Source: Streptacidiphilus sp. P02-A3a (GTDB lineage: Bacteria; Actinomycetota; Actinomycetes; Streptomycetales; Streptomycetaceae). From it: a stretch of 64,000 nucleotides of DNA. Numbering within the stretch: the first letter of the stretch is position 1; each line of letters opens with the position of its first letter. The DNA lies in the NCBI RefSeq assembly GCF_014084105.1, contig NZ_CP048289.1, positions 8,379,922-8,443,921 of the forward strand, written 5' to 3'. Positions 1-8,699 of this stretch are shown here, one piece after another. The notes beneath the pieces are model-generated. The model had not been told where the DNA came from. It did not search any database and saw only the letters and a program-made list of their open reading frames with translations. A program made the position numbers and the translations under genes.

Positions 1-494
1 GTCTTGCGGTCGCCGTTCTTGATCTGGACGACCTCTTCCTGGGGGACCTCGGCCGCGTAGATGTAGTCCTCGACGTTCAGCGAGACGGCGCGCTGCTCCA
101 GGTTGGACTTCACCCGGTTCTCGTAACCGGCGTAGGTGTGGATGACGTACCACTCGCCGGGGGCCAGGCGCAGTTCCTCGCGGAACGCGGCGACCGGGTC
201 GATCTCGACCCCGTCGTCCTCGGTGACCTCCGCGTCGGCTTCCTCGTCCGCCTCGACGGCCTCGGACTCCTCGTCGGTGACGACGGTCAGCGCGGCCTCT
301 TCGGCGGAGCCTCCGTCGGCGTCGTCGAATGCCTCGACCTCGTCGTCATCCCCATCGGCGTTGTCGATGATCTGCTCGGCGGAGTCGTCGGCACCGGCCC
401 ACTCAGAAGCGTCCAGCTCCGCAGCTTCGACCGTCTCCACGGCTTCGTCAGCCTCGGGGGTCTCAGCGGCGTCGGACGGGTGGGACTCAGACAC
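1..494 (-). CDS. nusG: Transcription termination/antitermination protein NusG (5' part only)
   Basis: NusG binds RNA polymerase, modulates pausing and Rho termination, and couples transcription to the ribosome. About 164 codons from the GTG start at 494 are present; the 3' part (rest of the NGN domain and the KOW domain) lies outside the window. The first ~115 residues are a very acidic tail (Asp/Glu/Ala-rich), typical of streptomycete NusG. The recognisable NGN start follows, with the residues [15 protein letters not shown] and then NLEQR. It lies downstream of secE on the same strand, the usual actinobacterial order secE-nusG-rplK. The GTG is chosen because it opens the acidic tail and an AGGAAG sequence lies upstream of it. 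Identity is secure; only truncation by the window edge is notable. Confidence 0.96.
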   Translation of the reverse strand, partial: MSESHPSDAAETPEADEAVETVEAAELDASEWAGADDSAEQIIDNADGDDDEVEAFDDADGGSAEEAALTVVTDEESEAVEADEEADAEVTEDDGVEIDPVAAFREELRLAPGEWYVIHTYAGYENRVKSNLEQRAVSLNVEDYIYAAEVPQEEVVQIKNGDRK

Positions 495-525
495 GTTGGC
501 TGCTTCTTCCTGGAGATGAAGGGTG

Positions 526-544
526 GGACGGTACCGGACCGTCC
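526..544 (-). promoter_or_regulatory. Hairpin in the nusG leader
   Basis: A 7-bp perfect inverted repeat (GGACGGT, 5-nt loop, ACCGTCC) lies 32 bases upstream of the nusG start, inside the 205-base secE-nusG gap. It could be an RNA structure in the nusG leader or a weak attenuator. No U-tract follows. The function is inferred. Confidence 0.35.
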
Positions 545-699
545 ACAGGGAGAAGCAGGGCTTGGCTGCGGACGACTCGGATACTCAACGATACCGACTC
601 CACGGTAGCGGAGCGTCCGCACGGCGGTCTCCAGCGACGGTTTCCCGGCCCCGTGGTGGTCTCCCAGGGGGGCCGGGGCAGGCCGCAGCGTGCGGAAAC

Positions 700-1032
700 T
701 CAGCCGAAGACGAGCTTGGCGAGCTCGGAGAAGCCGCTGTCGAGGCCGTACACGATCGCCATGATCACCAGCACGAAGACGATGACAGTCGCCGTGTAGG
801 TGGTGAGGTCGTTGCGGCTCGGCCAGACGACCTTGCGCAGTTCGGCGATGATCTGACGGTAGAAGAGGGCCGTCCGCGCAACCACGTTCTTGCGGTTCGG
901 GTCCTTCTGCTTCTTCCCGCCGCCGGCAGCCTTGTTGGCACGCTTGCGGTCGCGGCGCGACAGCGTCTCGCCCTGCTCGTCCTCCGCGTTACCACGATCA
1001 GGTGTCGCGGTGGAGCCCACGGTCTCCGTCAC
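700..1032 (-). CDS. secE: Preprotein translocase subunit SecE
   Basis: SecE is the small essential clamp of the SecYEG channel in the cytoplasmic membrane. The 110-residue product has the streptomycete form: a long basic, Lys/Arg-rich cytoplasmic N-terminus (about residues 20-55), the conserved amphipathic stretch with ELRKVVWPSR, then a single C-terminal membrane helix (about residues 82-103). The GTG at 1032 is chosen because a GAGG motif sits 6-7 bases upstream and an extension would run into the tRNA. It lies between tRNA-Trp and nusG on the same strand. The gap to nusG is 205 bases, so nusG may have an extra promoter. Confidence 0.96.
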   Translation of the reverse strand: MTETVGSTATPDRGNAEDEQGETLSRRDRKRANKAAGGGKKQKDPNRKNVVARTALFYRQIIAELRKVVWPSRNDLTTYTATVIVFVLVIMAIVYGLDSGFSELAKLVFG

Positions 1033-1145
1033 TCGTTCCTCACCTGAAGATCGGGTACCTGTTCGAGTGTTCGCAGTGTTTGCGATCTCGTATAACGCAC
1101 TGCTGGACGGTACCGCCTGAAGCGCGTTCGCAACAGAGCGGACAG

Positions 1146-1218
1146 CAGGGCCGGAGGGACTTGAACCCCCAACCGCCGGTTTTGGAGACCGGTGCTCTAC
1201 CAATTGAGCTACGACCCT
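1146..1218 (-). tRNA. tRNA-Trp (CCA)
   Basis: A 73-nt cloverleaf on the minus strand. The 7-bp acceptor stem starts AGGGTCG and pairs with CGGCCCT. The anticodon loop reads CTCCAAAA with anticodon CCA, and a TTCAAGT T-loop is present. No CCA end is encoded. It precedes secE, as in other streptomycetes. Confidence 0.97.
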
Positions 1219-1481
1219 TTGGAGCCCGGTCGCCCGGACTCGCAGGACCCAACCTACCGCATCAGGACGGCCGCACGGTGAGTGCTTTCGCCCCGAGCCG
1301 CAGCTCCGGGTCCATCGGAGGTTGAGTGTAGGGGGTGGGAGCGGCATTGGTCGAATGCCTTGCCGGTGTCGTCCGTTCGCGCGTCGGCGGTACCGCGTCC
1401 GTCCCACTCCCCGAGACCCTCCCCGGGTCGGATCGCGAAACGCCCATGCCGGTCACCACCGGTCTCTGCGACGATGCAGGT

Positions 1482-2729
1482 ATGAGCGCTGCTTCCCCCA
1501 CCCCTGACCCCAGCATCCGTCCGGCCGACCGCCGGGTATCGGCCCGCATCGGCGCCATCGCGGAGTCCGCGACCCTCGCCGTCGACGCCAAGGCCAAGGC
1601 CCTAAAGGCGGCGGGCCGCCCGGTGATCGGCTTCGGCGCCGGTGAGCCGGACTTCCCGACCCCCGGCTACATCGTGGACGCGGCCGTGGCCGCCTGCCGC
1701 GACCCCAAGAACCACCGCTACACCCCGGCCGGCGGGCTGCCCGAGCTCAAGGCCGCCATCGCCGCGAAGACGCTGCGGGACTCCGGCTGGGCGGTGGAGC
1801 CCTCCCAGGTCCTGGTGACCAACGGCGGCAAGCAGGCCATCTACGAGGCCTTCGCGACCATCCTGGACCCGGGCGACGAGGTCATCGTGCCCGCGCCGTA
1901 CTGGACCACCTACCCGGAGTCGATCCAGCTCGCGGGCGGTGTCCCGGTCGAGGTCGTGGCCGACGAGCACTCCGGCTACAAGGTGACGGTGGAGCAGCTG
2001 GAGGCGGCCCGCACCGAGAACACCAAGGTGCTGCTGTTCGTCTCGCCGTCCAACCCGACCGGCTCGGTCTACACCCGGGCCGAGGTCGAGGCGGTGGGCC
2101 GCTGGGCGGCGGAGCACGGTCTCTGGGTGCTGACCGACGAGATCTACGAGCACCTGGTCTACGGCGACGCCGAGTTCGTGTCGCTGCCGGTGGCGGTGCC
2201 GGAGCTGGCCGACAAGTGCCTGGTGGTCAACGGCGTGGCGAAGACCTACGCGATGACCGGCTGGCGGGTGGGCTGGGTGATCGGGCCGCAGGACGTCATC
2301 AAGGCCGCCACCAACCTGCAGTCGCACGCGACCTCCAACGTCAGCAACGTGGCCCAGGTGGCGGCGCTGGCGGCGGTGTCCGGGGACCTCTCGGCGGTGC
2401 ACGAGATGCGGGTGGCCTTCGACCGGCGGCGGCAGACCATCGTCCGGATGCTCAGCGAGATCGACGGCGTGGTCTGCCCGGAGCCGGAGGGCGCGTTCTA
2501 CGTGTACCCCTCGGTGAAGGGCCTGCTCGGCAAGGAGATCCGGGGCCGTCGGCCGCGGAGCTCGGCGGAGCTGGCGACGCTGATCCTGGACGAGGCCGAG
2601 GTCGCGGTGGTGCCGGGCGAGGCCTTCGGGACCCCGGGCTACCTGCGGCTGTCCTACGCGCTGGGTGACGAGGACCTGGTCGAGGGCGCGACCCGGCTGC
2701 AGAAGCTGCTCGCCGAGGCCCAGGACTGA
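1482..2729 (+). CDS. aspC: Aspartate-type pyridoxal-phosphate aminotransferase
   Basis: A class I/II (fold type I) aminotransferase of 415 residues, most like the aspartate aminotransferase subgroup. It would transfer the amino group between aspartate and 2-oxoglutarate. Visible motifs are the substrate segment [10 protein letters not shown], the NPTG loop, the cofactor-binding DEIYEHL, the [13 protein letters not shown] segment whose Lys254 should hold PLP, and the C-terminal RLSYAL with the carboxylate-binding Arg. The frame is open further upstream to 1335, but homology begins with MSAASP, so the ATG at 1482 is used; no strong ribosome-binding site precedes it. It sits divergent from tRNA-Trp/secE and upstream of adenosine deaminase, the conserved streptomycete neighbourhood. 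Exact substrate specificity cannot be read from sequence. Confidence 0.92.
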   Translation: MSAASPTPDPSIRPADRRVSARIGAIAESATLAVDAKAKALKAAGRPVIGFGAGEPDFPTPGYIVDAAVAACRDPKNHRYTPAGGLPELKAAIAAKTLRDSGWAVEPSQVLVTNGGKQAIYEAFATILDPGDEVIVPAPYWTTYPESIQLAGGVPVEVVADEHSGYKVTVEQLEAARTENTKVLLFVSPSNPTGSVYTRAEVEAVGRWAAEHGLWVLTDEIYEHLVYGDAEFVSLPVAVPELADKCLVVNGVAKTYAMTGWRVGWVIGPQDVIKAATNLQSHATSNVSNVAQVAALAAVSGDLSAVHEMRVAFDRRRQTIVRMLSEIDGVVCPEPEGAFYVYPSVKGLLGKEIRGRRPRSSAELATLILDEAEVAVVPGEAFGTPGYLRLSYALGDEDLVEGATRLQKLLAEAQD

Positions 2730-2872
2730 CCTCCGGGCGCGCTTCGCGGCGCGGGCCCGTCGCCCCGGCTACGGCCGGTGCGGCGGGCCCGTTCCGTTGA
2801 CCGGCTTCACCCGATCGAGGGTCTTGACCTCGTTGTATTCCGGGATCAGGCTTAATAGGCGAAGATCTGTGG

Positions 2873-3955
2873 ATGGAACAGGTATCAGCCCCTCCGATCG
2901 CTCCCCCGGCGGTCGCCGCCTTCCCTGCCGTCCGCGATGTCCGCCTTCTGCCCAAGGCGCACCTGCACCTGCACTTCACCGGCTCCATGCGTCCGACCAC
3001 GCTGCTGGAGCTCGCCGACAAGCACGGAGTGCACCTGCCGGAAGCGCTGGGAGCCGAGGCCCTGAGTTCCGGTGAGCCACCGAAGCTCCGGGCCACCGAC
3101 GAACGCGGCTGGTTCCGGTTCCAGCGGCTGTACGACATGGCGCGCTCGGTGCTGCGCGACGAGGAGGACATCCGCCGGCTGGTGCTGGAGACCGCTCAGG
3201 ACGAGCGCGCCGAGGGCAGCGGCTGGCTGGAGATACAGGTCGACCCGACCTCCTACGCGCCCAGGCTGGGCGGGCTGATCCCGGCCCTGGAGCTGATCCT
3301 GGGCGCGGTCGCGGACGCCTCCCGGGCGACCGGGGTGCAGATCCGGGTGCTGGTGGCGGCGAACCGGATGAAGCACCCGCTGGACGCCCGCACCCTGGCC
3401 CGGCTGGCGGTGCGCTACGCGGACCGGGGGGTGGTCGGCTTCGGCCTGTCCAACGACGAACGCCGGGGCCTGGCCCGGGACTTCGACCGGGCCTTCGCCA
3501 TCGCGCGGGAGGGCGGCCTGCTCGCCGCACCGCACGGCGGCGAACTGGCCGGGCCCGCCAGCGTCCGGGACTGCGTGGACGACCTGGGCGCGGGCCGGGT
3601 CGGGCACGGGGTCCGGGCCGCCGAGGACCAGCGGCTGATGCGGCGGCTCGCGGACCGGCAGATCACCTGCGAGGTCTGCCCGGCCTCCAACGTGGCGCTG
3701 GGCGTCTACGAGAAGCCGGAGGACGTGCCGCTGCGCACGCTCTTCGACGCGGGCGTGCCGCTGGCCCTGGGCGCCGACGACCCGCTGCTGTTCGGGGCGC
3801 GGCTGGTGGCCCAGTACGAGCTGGCGCGGGAGGTCCACGGCTTCAGCGACGCGGAACTGGCCGAGCTGGCGCGGCAGTCGGTGCGGGGCTCGTGCGCGCC
3901 GGAGAGCGTCCGCAAGGAGCTGCTGGCCGGGGTGGACGCCTGGTTGACGTCCTGA
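2873..3955 (+). CDS. Adenosine deaminase family protein
   Basis: A cytosolic zinc amidohydrolase that converts adenosine (or a modified adenosine) to inosine. The product is 360 residues, normal for the family. The metal-binding HLHLH is at residues 30-34, followed by FTGSMRP where textbook enzymes have LDG(A/S). Later come the LPHGGE-like segment (APHGGELAGP), the VGHGVR motif with a zinc/catalytic His, and ALGADDP, which carries the Asp of the active site. The same strand and order as the aminotransferase is the streptomycete arrangement. It could also act on related compounds such as aminodeoxyfutalosine; the altered residues after HLHLH mean the substrate is uncertain. The start ATG lies very close to a TTAATAG-like -10, so the transcript may have almost no leader. 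Confidence 0.88.
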   Translation: MEQVSAPPIAPPAVAAFPAVRDVRLLPKAHLHLHFTGSMRPTTLLELADKHGVHLPEALGAEALSSGEPPKLRATDERGWFRFQRLYDMARSVLRDEEDIRRLVLETAQDERAEGSGWLEIQVDPTSYAPRLGGLIPALELILGAVADASRATGVQIRVLVAANRMKHPLDARTLARLAVRYADRGVVGFGLSNDERRGLARDFDRAFAIAREGGLLAAPHGGELAGPASVRDCVDDLGAGRVGHGVRAAEDQRLMRRLADRQITCEVCPASNVALGVYEKPEDVPLRTLFDAGVPLALGADDPLLFGARLVAQYELAREVHGFSDAELAELARQSVRGSCAPESVRKELLAGVDAWLTS

Positions 3956-3983
3956 TCCGGGTGGGCGCTGCCCGGGGCCCGGC

Positions 3984-5039
3984 TCAGAGCTCGACGCCGA
4001 CCAGCACCGGCTCGTTCACCAGGGTGACCCCGAAGGCCGCGTGGACCCCGTCGCGCACCTCGCGGGCGAGGGCGAGCAGGTCCTCGGTGGTGGCCAGGCC
4101 GCGGTTGGTCAGGGCCAGCGTGTGCTTGCCGGAGAGCCGGACCGGGCCGCTGCCGTAGCCCTTGGGGAAGCCCGCCCGGTCGATCAGCCAGGCCGCCGAG
4201 GTCTTGGTGCCGCCGTCGGCGGCCGGGTACAGCGGCGGTGCGACCGCGCCGAGCCGCTCCCGCACCCGGTCCAGGAAGGCCGCGTGCTGGTCCGGATCCA
4301 GCACCGGGTTGGTGAAGAAGGAGCCCGCCGACCAGGTGTCGTGGTCCGCCGGGTCCAGCACCATGCCCTTGCCCGCGCGCAGCGCGAGCACCGTCTCCCG
4401 GGCCTGCCGCAGGTCGGTCCGCTCGCCCTGCGCCACCCCGAGCGCGCCGGCCACCTCCGCGTACCGGACCGGGCCGGACCGGCCGTCGGCGTCCTCCAGC
4501 GCGAACCGGACCCGCAGCACCACATAGCGGTCCGGCTGCGCCTTGAAGGCGCTGTGCCGGTAGGAGAAGCCGCACTCGGCGTTGCCCAGGGTCACCGTCT
4601 CCCGCCGGGCGCGGTCGTAGGCGACGACCCCGGTGACGGTGCCCGCCACCTCGGCGCCGTACGCGCCGACGTTCTGCACCGGGGTGGCGCCGACCGAGCC
4701 CGGGATCCCGGCCAGGAACTCGGTCCCGGCCAGGCCGTACTCCAGCACCGTGGTGCGGACCAGGTCGGTCCAGCTCTCCCCGGCGGCGGCGTCGATCTCG
4801 GTGCCCCGGCGGACGTGGCCGGTGGTGGCGATCCGCAGGGCGGTGCCGTCGAAGCCCTTGTCGCCGATGACCAGGTTGCTGCCGCCGCCGATGATCAGCA
4901 GCGGCTCACCGGCGGCGTCGGCGGCGCGGACGGTGTCCACGATCTCGTCGTCGGTGGTCGCGGTGACCAGTCGGCGGGCCGGGCCGCCGAGGCGGAAGGT
5001 GGTCAGCGGGGCGAGCTGGGCGTCCTGGAGTTCCTGCAC
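3984..5039 (-). CDS. murB: UDP-N-acetylmuramate dehydrogenase MurB
   Basis: MurB reduces UDP-GlcNAc-enolpyruvate to UDP-MurNAc with NADPH in cytosolic peptidoglycan precursor synthesis. The 351-residue protein has the FAD-binding signature TTFRLGGPA near the N-terminus, IGGGSNL (about residues 50-57), the GIPGSVGATPVQNVGAYG stretch with the catalytic region, and YRHSAFK. The closing AAWLIDRAG and KHTLALTNRG belong to the C-terminal domain. The start is GTG at 5039. It is convergent with the adenosine deaminase, 28 bases from its stop. Nothing unusual. Confidence 0.96.
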   Translation of the reverse strand: MQELQDAQLAPLTTFRLGGPARRLVTATTDDEIVDTVRAADAAGEPLLIIGGGSNLVIGDKGFDGTALRIATTGHVRRGTEIDAAAGESWTDLVRTTVLEYGLAGTEFLAGIPGSVGATPVQNVGAYGAEVAGTVTGVVAYDRARRETVTLGNAECGFSYRHSAFKAQPDRYVVLRVRFALEDADGRSGPVRYAEVAGALGVAQGERTDLRQARETVLALRAGKGMVLDPADHDTWSAGSFFTNPVLDPDQHAAFLDRVRERLGAVAPPLYPAADGGTKTSAAWLIDRAGFPKGYGSGPVRLSGKHTLALTNRGLATTEDLLALAREVRDGVHAAFGVTLVNEPVLVGVEL

Positions 5040-5131
5040 GCTGCCAGCTTAGCCAGCTCGGAGGGCGCGGCCGTGCGGCCCGTCCTCCCCCGCGCACGGG
5101 TGGGGACGGGCCGCCGGACGCCGGTGCGGGG

Positions 5132-6559
5132 TCAGCCCACCGGCGACAGCACCGGGGCGTCGTCCTGCTCGGCGGCGGCCCGGGCGGCCAGCGAGCGCCT
5201 GTACCGCGGGATGGTCAGCCCGGCCACGGCCGCCCCGGTGATCGCCGCGGCGCCCACCCACAGCGCCGGGACCAGCCCGTCGGCGAAGGACTGCGGGCTG
5301 CTGTAGCCGCCGTGCGCGGTGAACACCGCGGTCAGCACGGCGATCCCGAGCGCCCCGCCGAGCTCCCGCAGCGCGTTGTTCGCGCCGGAGGCCATGCCCT
5401 GCTCCTCGGGCTGGACCGAGCCCATGAGCACGGCGGCGACCGGCGAGAAGAACAGCGCCATGCCGACGCCGGACAGGATCAGCCCGGGCAGCTGCGAGGC
5501 GTAGCTCACGTGCGCCGTCACCAGCAGCGCGAAGTAGGTGAGTCCGGCGGCCTGGAGGACAAGACCGGTGACGATGATGATCCGGCCGCCGATCCGGTTG
5601 ACGAACAGGCCCGCGATCGGCGCGACCACCATCGGCATGGCGGTCCACGGCAGCATCCGCACCCCGGCCTCCATCGGGCTGTAGCCCTGGGCGTTCTGCA
5701 GCCACTGGCTGAGCAGGAACACCGAGCCGAACATCCCCAGCGACATCAGCAGCGAGGCGGTGTTCACGGCGGCGAAGGTGCGGTTGCGGAACAGCCGCAT
5801 GGGCAGCAGCGGCGCGTCCGTCCGCAGTTCCCAGACCACGAAGCCGACCAGCAGGGCCACCCCGGCCACCAGTCCGGTCAGCACCACGGGGCTGGTCCAG
5901 CCCTCGGAGTTGCCCCGGATCAGCGCGAAGACGATGCCGAAGAGTCCGGCGCTGGCGAGGGCGGTGCCGGGGAGGTCGAGCCGTCCGTTGGGGCCGTGGC
6001 TCTCGGTCAGCCGCAGCCGGGCGAGCGGCACCAGGGCCAGGCCGATCGGCACGTTCAGCGCGAAGATCCACTGCCAGGAGAGGTGTTCGACGACGGTGCC
6101 GCCGATCAGCGGGCCGAGCGCGACGGCCATGCCGTTGACCGCTCCCCAGGCGCCGAAGGCCGCGCCGCGCTTGGCCGGCGGCACCGCGGCGGTGAGCAGG
6201 GTGAGGCTGACCGGGGTGAGCAGCGCGGCGCCCACGCCCTGGGCCGCCCGGGCGGCGATCAGCGCACCGATGTCGGGGGCCAGGGCGGCGCCCAGCGAGG
6301 AGAGGGTGAACAGGCTGAGCCCGATGGTGAAGATCCGGCGGCGGCCGAACCGGTCGCCGAGGCCCGCGCCGAGCATCAGCAGCACGGCGAAGGTGAGGGT
6401 GTAGGCGTTGACGGTCCATTCGAGGTCGGTGATGCCGCCGCCGAGGTGGGCCCGGATGGACGGGAGGGCCGTGGTGACGACCAGGTTGTCGAGCGCGGCC
6501 ATGAAGCCCGCGGTGCTGGTGACCACGAAGGCCCAGACGGCTGGGTTCCCCTTGCGCAT
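5132..6559 (-). CDS. MFS drug exporter, DHA2 (EmrB/QacA) family
   Basis: A 475-residue integral membrane protein with about 14 hydrophobic segments, the DHA2 layout of proton-driven drug exporters. Motif A-like GLGDRFGRRRIF follows TM2 and motif C-like residues lie in TM5 (LGPLIGG). The first segment begins AVWAFVVTSTAGFMAALDN, with the family's Asp in TM1. The start is ATG at 6559. The TetR gene on the same strand immediately upstream, and a shared palindromic half-site (GTTATTG) in front of both genes, suggest the exporter is repressed by that TetR. The substrate is unknown; antibiotics, dyes or a self-made metabolite are all possible. Confidence 0.88.
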   Translation of the reverse strand: MRKGNPAVWAFVVTSTAGFMAALDNLVVTTALPSIRAHLGGGITDLEWTVNAYTLTFAVLLMLGAGLGDRFGRRRIFTIGLSLFTLSSLGAALAPDIGALIAARAAQGVGAALLTPVSLTLLTAAVPPAKRGAAFGAWGAVNGMAVALGPLIGGTVVEHLSWQWIFALNVPIGLALVPLARLRLTESHGPNGRLDLPGTALASAGLFGIVFALIRGNSEGWTSPVVLTGLVAGVALLVGFVVWELRTDAPLLPMRLFRNRTFAAVNTASLLMSLGMFGSVFLLSQWLQNAQGYSPMEAGVRMLPWTAMPMVVAPIAGLFVNRIGGRIIIVTGLVLQAAGLTYFALLVTAHVSYASQLPGLILSGVGMALFFSPVAAVLMGSVQPEEQGMASGANNALRELGGALGIAVLTAVFTAHGGYSSPQSFADGLVPALWVGAAAITGAAVAGLTIPRYRRSLAARAAAEQDDAPVLSPVG

Positions 6560-6603
6560 GTCGGTTCCCTTGCTGCTGTGTCCCCCGAGCCCGGGGGATG
6601 CCG

Positions 6604-6623
6604 ATTAGCTATCAATCAATAAC
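6604..6623 (-). promoter_or_regulatory. Probable TetR operator upstream of the MFS exporter
   Basis: An AT-rich segment 45 bases upstream of the exporter start. Read on the minus strand it begins GTTATTG and ends CTAAT, matching the left arm of the palindrome in front of the adjacent tetR gene (7237-7256). The right arm is weaker. Confidence 0.45.
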
Positions 6624-6667
6624 TTTTGCGGCCGAAAAAGCGACCCGCCACGACGCGGGCCGTCGGA

Positions 6668-7228
6668 TCAGTCGCCGCTCTCGAAGTTGCATCCCTGCCA
6701 CAGGCGGTGGTCCCGCGGAAAGCCCATGGCGACCAGTGCGTTGATCAGCATTCCGTGCGCGAAGAAGTTCGTGGCCTGCTCCGGCGTCATCGAGGCGCGC
6801 TCCGCGACCGCGTCCCAGAGCTCCGTCCACATCGCCCGGACGCTCTCGCCCACCTCGGTGTCCCCGGCCGCCTCGGCGGCGGCCGAGGAGACGTACATCT
6901 GCATCTGCATCATCAACCGGCTGCGGTCAGTGATCAGATCCAGGTAGGCCTTGCCCATGGCGTCCTCGGCCTCCTCCCCGGCCATCCCCTCGGAGGCGGC
7001 CATGAAGGCGTCCTTGACGTCCGACATGCACCGGCGGGCGGCGGCCTCGAAGAGCGCGCGCTTGCTCGGGAACAGCCGGAACAGGTACGGCTGGGAGACG
7101 CCCACCCGCTGCGCGATGGCAGTGGTGGTGGTGCCCCGGTAGCCGCGCTCGGCGAACTCGATCATCGATGCGCGGATGACGCTCTCGCGCCGCTCCTCCG
7201 CCGTCATCCGCATGCTCGTCTTCGCCAT
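6668..7228 (-). CDS. TetR/AcrR-family repressor
   Basis: A 186-residue one-component regulator. The N-terminal HTH (about residues 10-58) contains the typical IAQRVGVSQPYLFRLFPSKRALF signature. The C-terminal ligand domain is all-alpha and rich in Met. It sits upstream of the MFS exporter on the same strand, 108 bases away. A good palindrome lies 9 bases upstream of its start, so autoregulation is likely. Local regulation of the exporter is an inference from position and the shared half-site. Confidence 0.9.
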   Translation of the reverse strand: MAKTSMRMTAEERRESVIRASMIEFAERGYRGTTTTAIAQRVGVSQPYLFRLFPSKRALFEAAARRCMSDVKDAFMAASEGMAGEEAEDAMGKAYLDLITDRSRLMMQMQMYVSSAAAEAAGDTEVGESVRAMWTELWDAVAERASMTPEQATNFFAHGMLINALVAMGFPRDHRLWQGCNFESGD

Positions 7229-7236
7229 GCGTCAAA

Positions 7237-7256
7237 GTTATTGGCCAATCACTAAC
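7237..7256. promoter_or_regulatory. Palindromic operator of the tetR gene
   Basis: GTTATTG and CACTAAC flank a 6-base spacer, giving arms that match at 6 of 7 positions. The site overlaps the expected promoter of the tetR gene starting at 7228, and GTTATTG recurs upstream of the MFS gene at 6617-6623. Confidence 0.55.
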
Positions 7257-7316
7257 AAGTCAAGGCCGGTCCCCGCACCGTGGCCCCCGTTCCCGCCCGG
7301 GGGCCACAGCCCGGGC

Positions 7317-7745
7317 TCAGGCCAGCTGGACCACGGCCCGGGACCGGCCGAGGACCTTCTGTCCGGCGCTGACCGCCACCAGGTCGATCCGGACCCGACG
7401 GTCCTCCAGCTTGGCCGCCACCGTCGCGGAGACCTCGATCTCGGCGCCGACCGCGTCGTTCGGGACGACCACCGGCTTGGTGAAGCGCACGCCGTATTCC
7501 ACCACCGCGCCCGGGTCGCCGACCCAGTCGGTGACCACCCGGATCGCCTCGGCCATGGTGAACATGCCGTGGCCGATCACGTCCGGCAGGCCCACCGAGC
7601 GGGCGAAGGCCTCGTTCCAGTGGATCGGGTTGAAGTCCCCCGAGGCCCCGGCATAGCGGACAAGTATGGCCCGGGTCACCGGAAAGGTCTGCGCCGGAAG
7701 CTCGGCGCCGACCTCGATCCGGTCGTAGTCGATGTTCGCGGTCAT
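7317..7745 (-). CDS. MaoC-family dehydratase subunit (HadB-like)
   Basis: A hot-dog fold (R)-specific hydratase/dehydratase subunit, 142 residues from ATG 7745. It carries the hydratase motif: Asp and His in YAGASGDFNPIHWNEAFA (about residues 35-50), then HGMFTMA. It follows the partner subunit directly, with the upstream stop 3 bases before this ATG. An AGGAGG seven bases before ATG 7745 favours that start over the overlapping GTG at 7751. By analogy with mycobacterial HadAB/HadBC this pair forms a heterodimer acting in fatty-acid elongation; the substrate in streptomycetes is not established from sequence. Confidence 0.88.
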   Translation of the reverse strand: MTANIDYDRIEVGAELPAQTFPVTRAILVRYAGASGDFNPIHWNEAFARSVGLPDVIGHGMFTMAEAIRVVTDWVGDPGAVVEYGVRFTKPVVVPNDAVGAEIEVSATVAAKLEDRRVRIDLVAVSAGQKVLGRSRAVVQLA

Positions 7746-7747
7746 GC

Positions 7748-8200
7748 TCACCCCTCCTCGGCGGCACGGGCCACCAGCATCATCTCGGCGGTGACCACCT
7801 GCTCACCGCTCTCGTCCCGGACGTCGCCGCGCACCGACAGCACGTCGTTGCCCGCCAGCGACTTGATCGAGTCGATGGTGCAGGTGACGGTCAGCCGGTC
7901 CCCCGCCCGCACCGGGCGGACGTAGCTGAAGCGCTGGTCGCCGTGGACCACGCGGGAGAAGTCCAGGCCCAGTTCCGGGTCGTTGACGACCTGGTCCGCC
8001 GCCCGGTAGGTGAGCAGGAAGGGGAAGGTCGGCGGAGCGATCACGTCGGGGTGGCCGAAGGCCTTGGCCGCCTCGGCGTCCGTGTACACCGGGTTGGTGT
8101 CACCGATGGCCTCGGCGAACTCCCGGATCTTCTCGCGCCCCACCTCGTACGGGGCCGTGGGCGGATACGTCCGCCCGATGAAGGAGGGATCGAGCGGCAT
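7748..8200 (-). CDS. MaoC-fold partner subunit, UPF0336 type (HadA-like)
   Basis: A 150-residue hot-dog protein beginning MPLDPSFIGRTYPP, the well conserved UPF0336 start. It has the half hot-dog fold without the full Asp/His catalytic motif, as expected for the non-catalytic partner of the downstream MaoC subunit. The ATG at 8200 has an AGGGAG ribosome-binding site. It lies downstream of rpmG in the same direction, but the strong rpmG terminator between them means its promoter should lie in 8201-8246. The rpmG-hadA-hadB order near secE/nusG is also seen in mycobacteria and other actinobacteria. Confidence 0.87.
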   Translation of the reverse strand: MPLDPSFIGRTYPPTAPYEVGREKIREFAEAIGDTNPVYTDAEAAKAFGHPDVIAPPTFPFLLTYRAADQVVNDPELGLDFSRVVHGDQRFSYVRPVRAGDRLTVTCTIDSIKSLAGNDVLSVRGDVRDESGEQVVTAEMMLVARAAEEG

Positions 8201-8245
8201 GGGCAGACTCCCTGTGGATCCTCGGGTTACAGGAAAGCAGAACGT

Positions 8246-8283
8246 GGCGAAGGCCGCCCCCATGACTGGGGGCGGCCTTCGCC
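8246..8283 (-). terminator. Terminator hairpin after rpmG
   Basis: A perfect 17-bp stem (left arm 8246-8262, right arm 8267-8283) with a 4-nt TGAC loop, 43 bases downstream of the rpmG stop. It lies between rpmG and the UPF0336 gene, so it should separate their transcripts. There is no long T-tract, as usual in streptomycetes. Confidence 0.8.
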
Positions 8284-8326
8284 GACGAGCTGGTCGATAG
8301 CACCGGCCCTGCGTGGAACGCAGAGG

Positions 8327-8491
8327 TCAGCGAGTCTCGCGGTGCGCGGTGTGCGAGTTGCAACGGGGGCAGTGCTTCTTCATCTCAAGACGGTCCGGGT
8401 CGTTACGCCGGTTCTTCTTGGTGATGTAGTTCCGCTCCTTGCACTCCACGCAGGCCAGCGTGATCTTCGGGCGGACATCAGTGGCGGCCAC
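8327..8491 (-). CDS. rpmG: 50S ribosomal protein L33
   Basis: A 54-residue ribosomal protein, too short for many ORF callers. The sequence [17 protein letters not shown] begins at GTG 8491 and ends with [10 protein letters not shown]. Both CxxC pairs (CVEC and CPRC) are present, so this is the zinc-ribbon C+ form rather than the zinc-independent form. It is followed by a strong hairpin terminator and preceded by tRNA-Met and tRNA-Thr on the same strand. Confidence 0.96.
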   Translation of the reverse strand: MAATDVRPKITLACVECKERNYITKKNRRNDPDRLEMKKHCPRCNSHTAHRETR

Positions 8492-8536
8492 AGGAGTGCC
8501 TTCCTCGGACAGACAACGTTATGAACACAGACAACA

Positions 8537-8557
8537 GTAACCGACTGAGCCGGTTAC
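8537..8557 (-). promoter_or_regulatory. Hairpin between tRNA-Met and rpmG
   Basis: GTAACCG and CGGTTAC form a perfect 7-bp stem with a 7-nt loop. It lies 25 bases past the tRNA-Met 3' end and 46 bases before rpmG. It could end or process the tRNA transcript. Confidence 0.35.
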
Positions 8558-8581
8558 CCGACAATCGGCTACAGGGCGTGG

Positions 8582-8654
8582 TAGCGGTGACCGGACTTGA
8601 ACCGGTGACACAGCGATTATGAGCCGCTTGCTCTACCAACTGAGCTACACCGCC
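8582..8654 (-). tRNA. tRNA-Met (CAT)
   Basis: A 73-nt cloverleaf on the minus strand; anticodon loop CTCATAA with anticodon CAT. The acceptor begins GGCGGTG and pairs with CACCGCT, with a G-U at position 1-72. The first pair is formed, unlike typical initiator tRNA, so the elongator type is likely. Confidence 0.93.
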
Positions 8655-8699
8655 ACGACGATCGAGCCCCCCGCCGAAGCGGGGGAGCCCTCTCATCCG

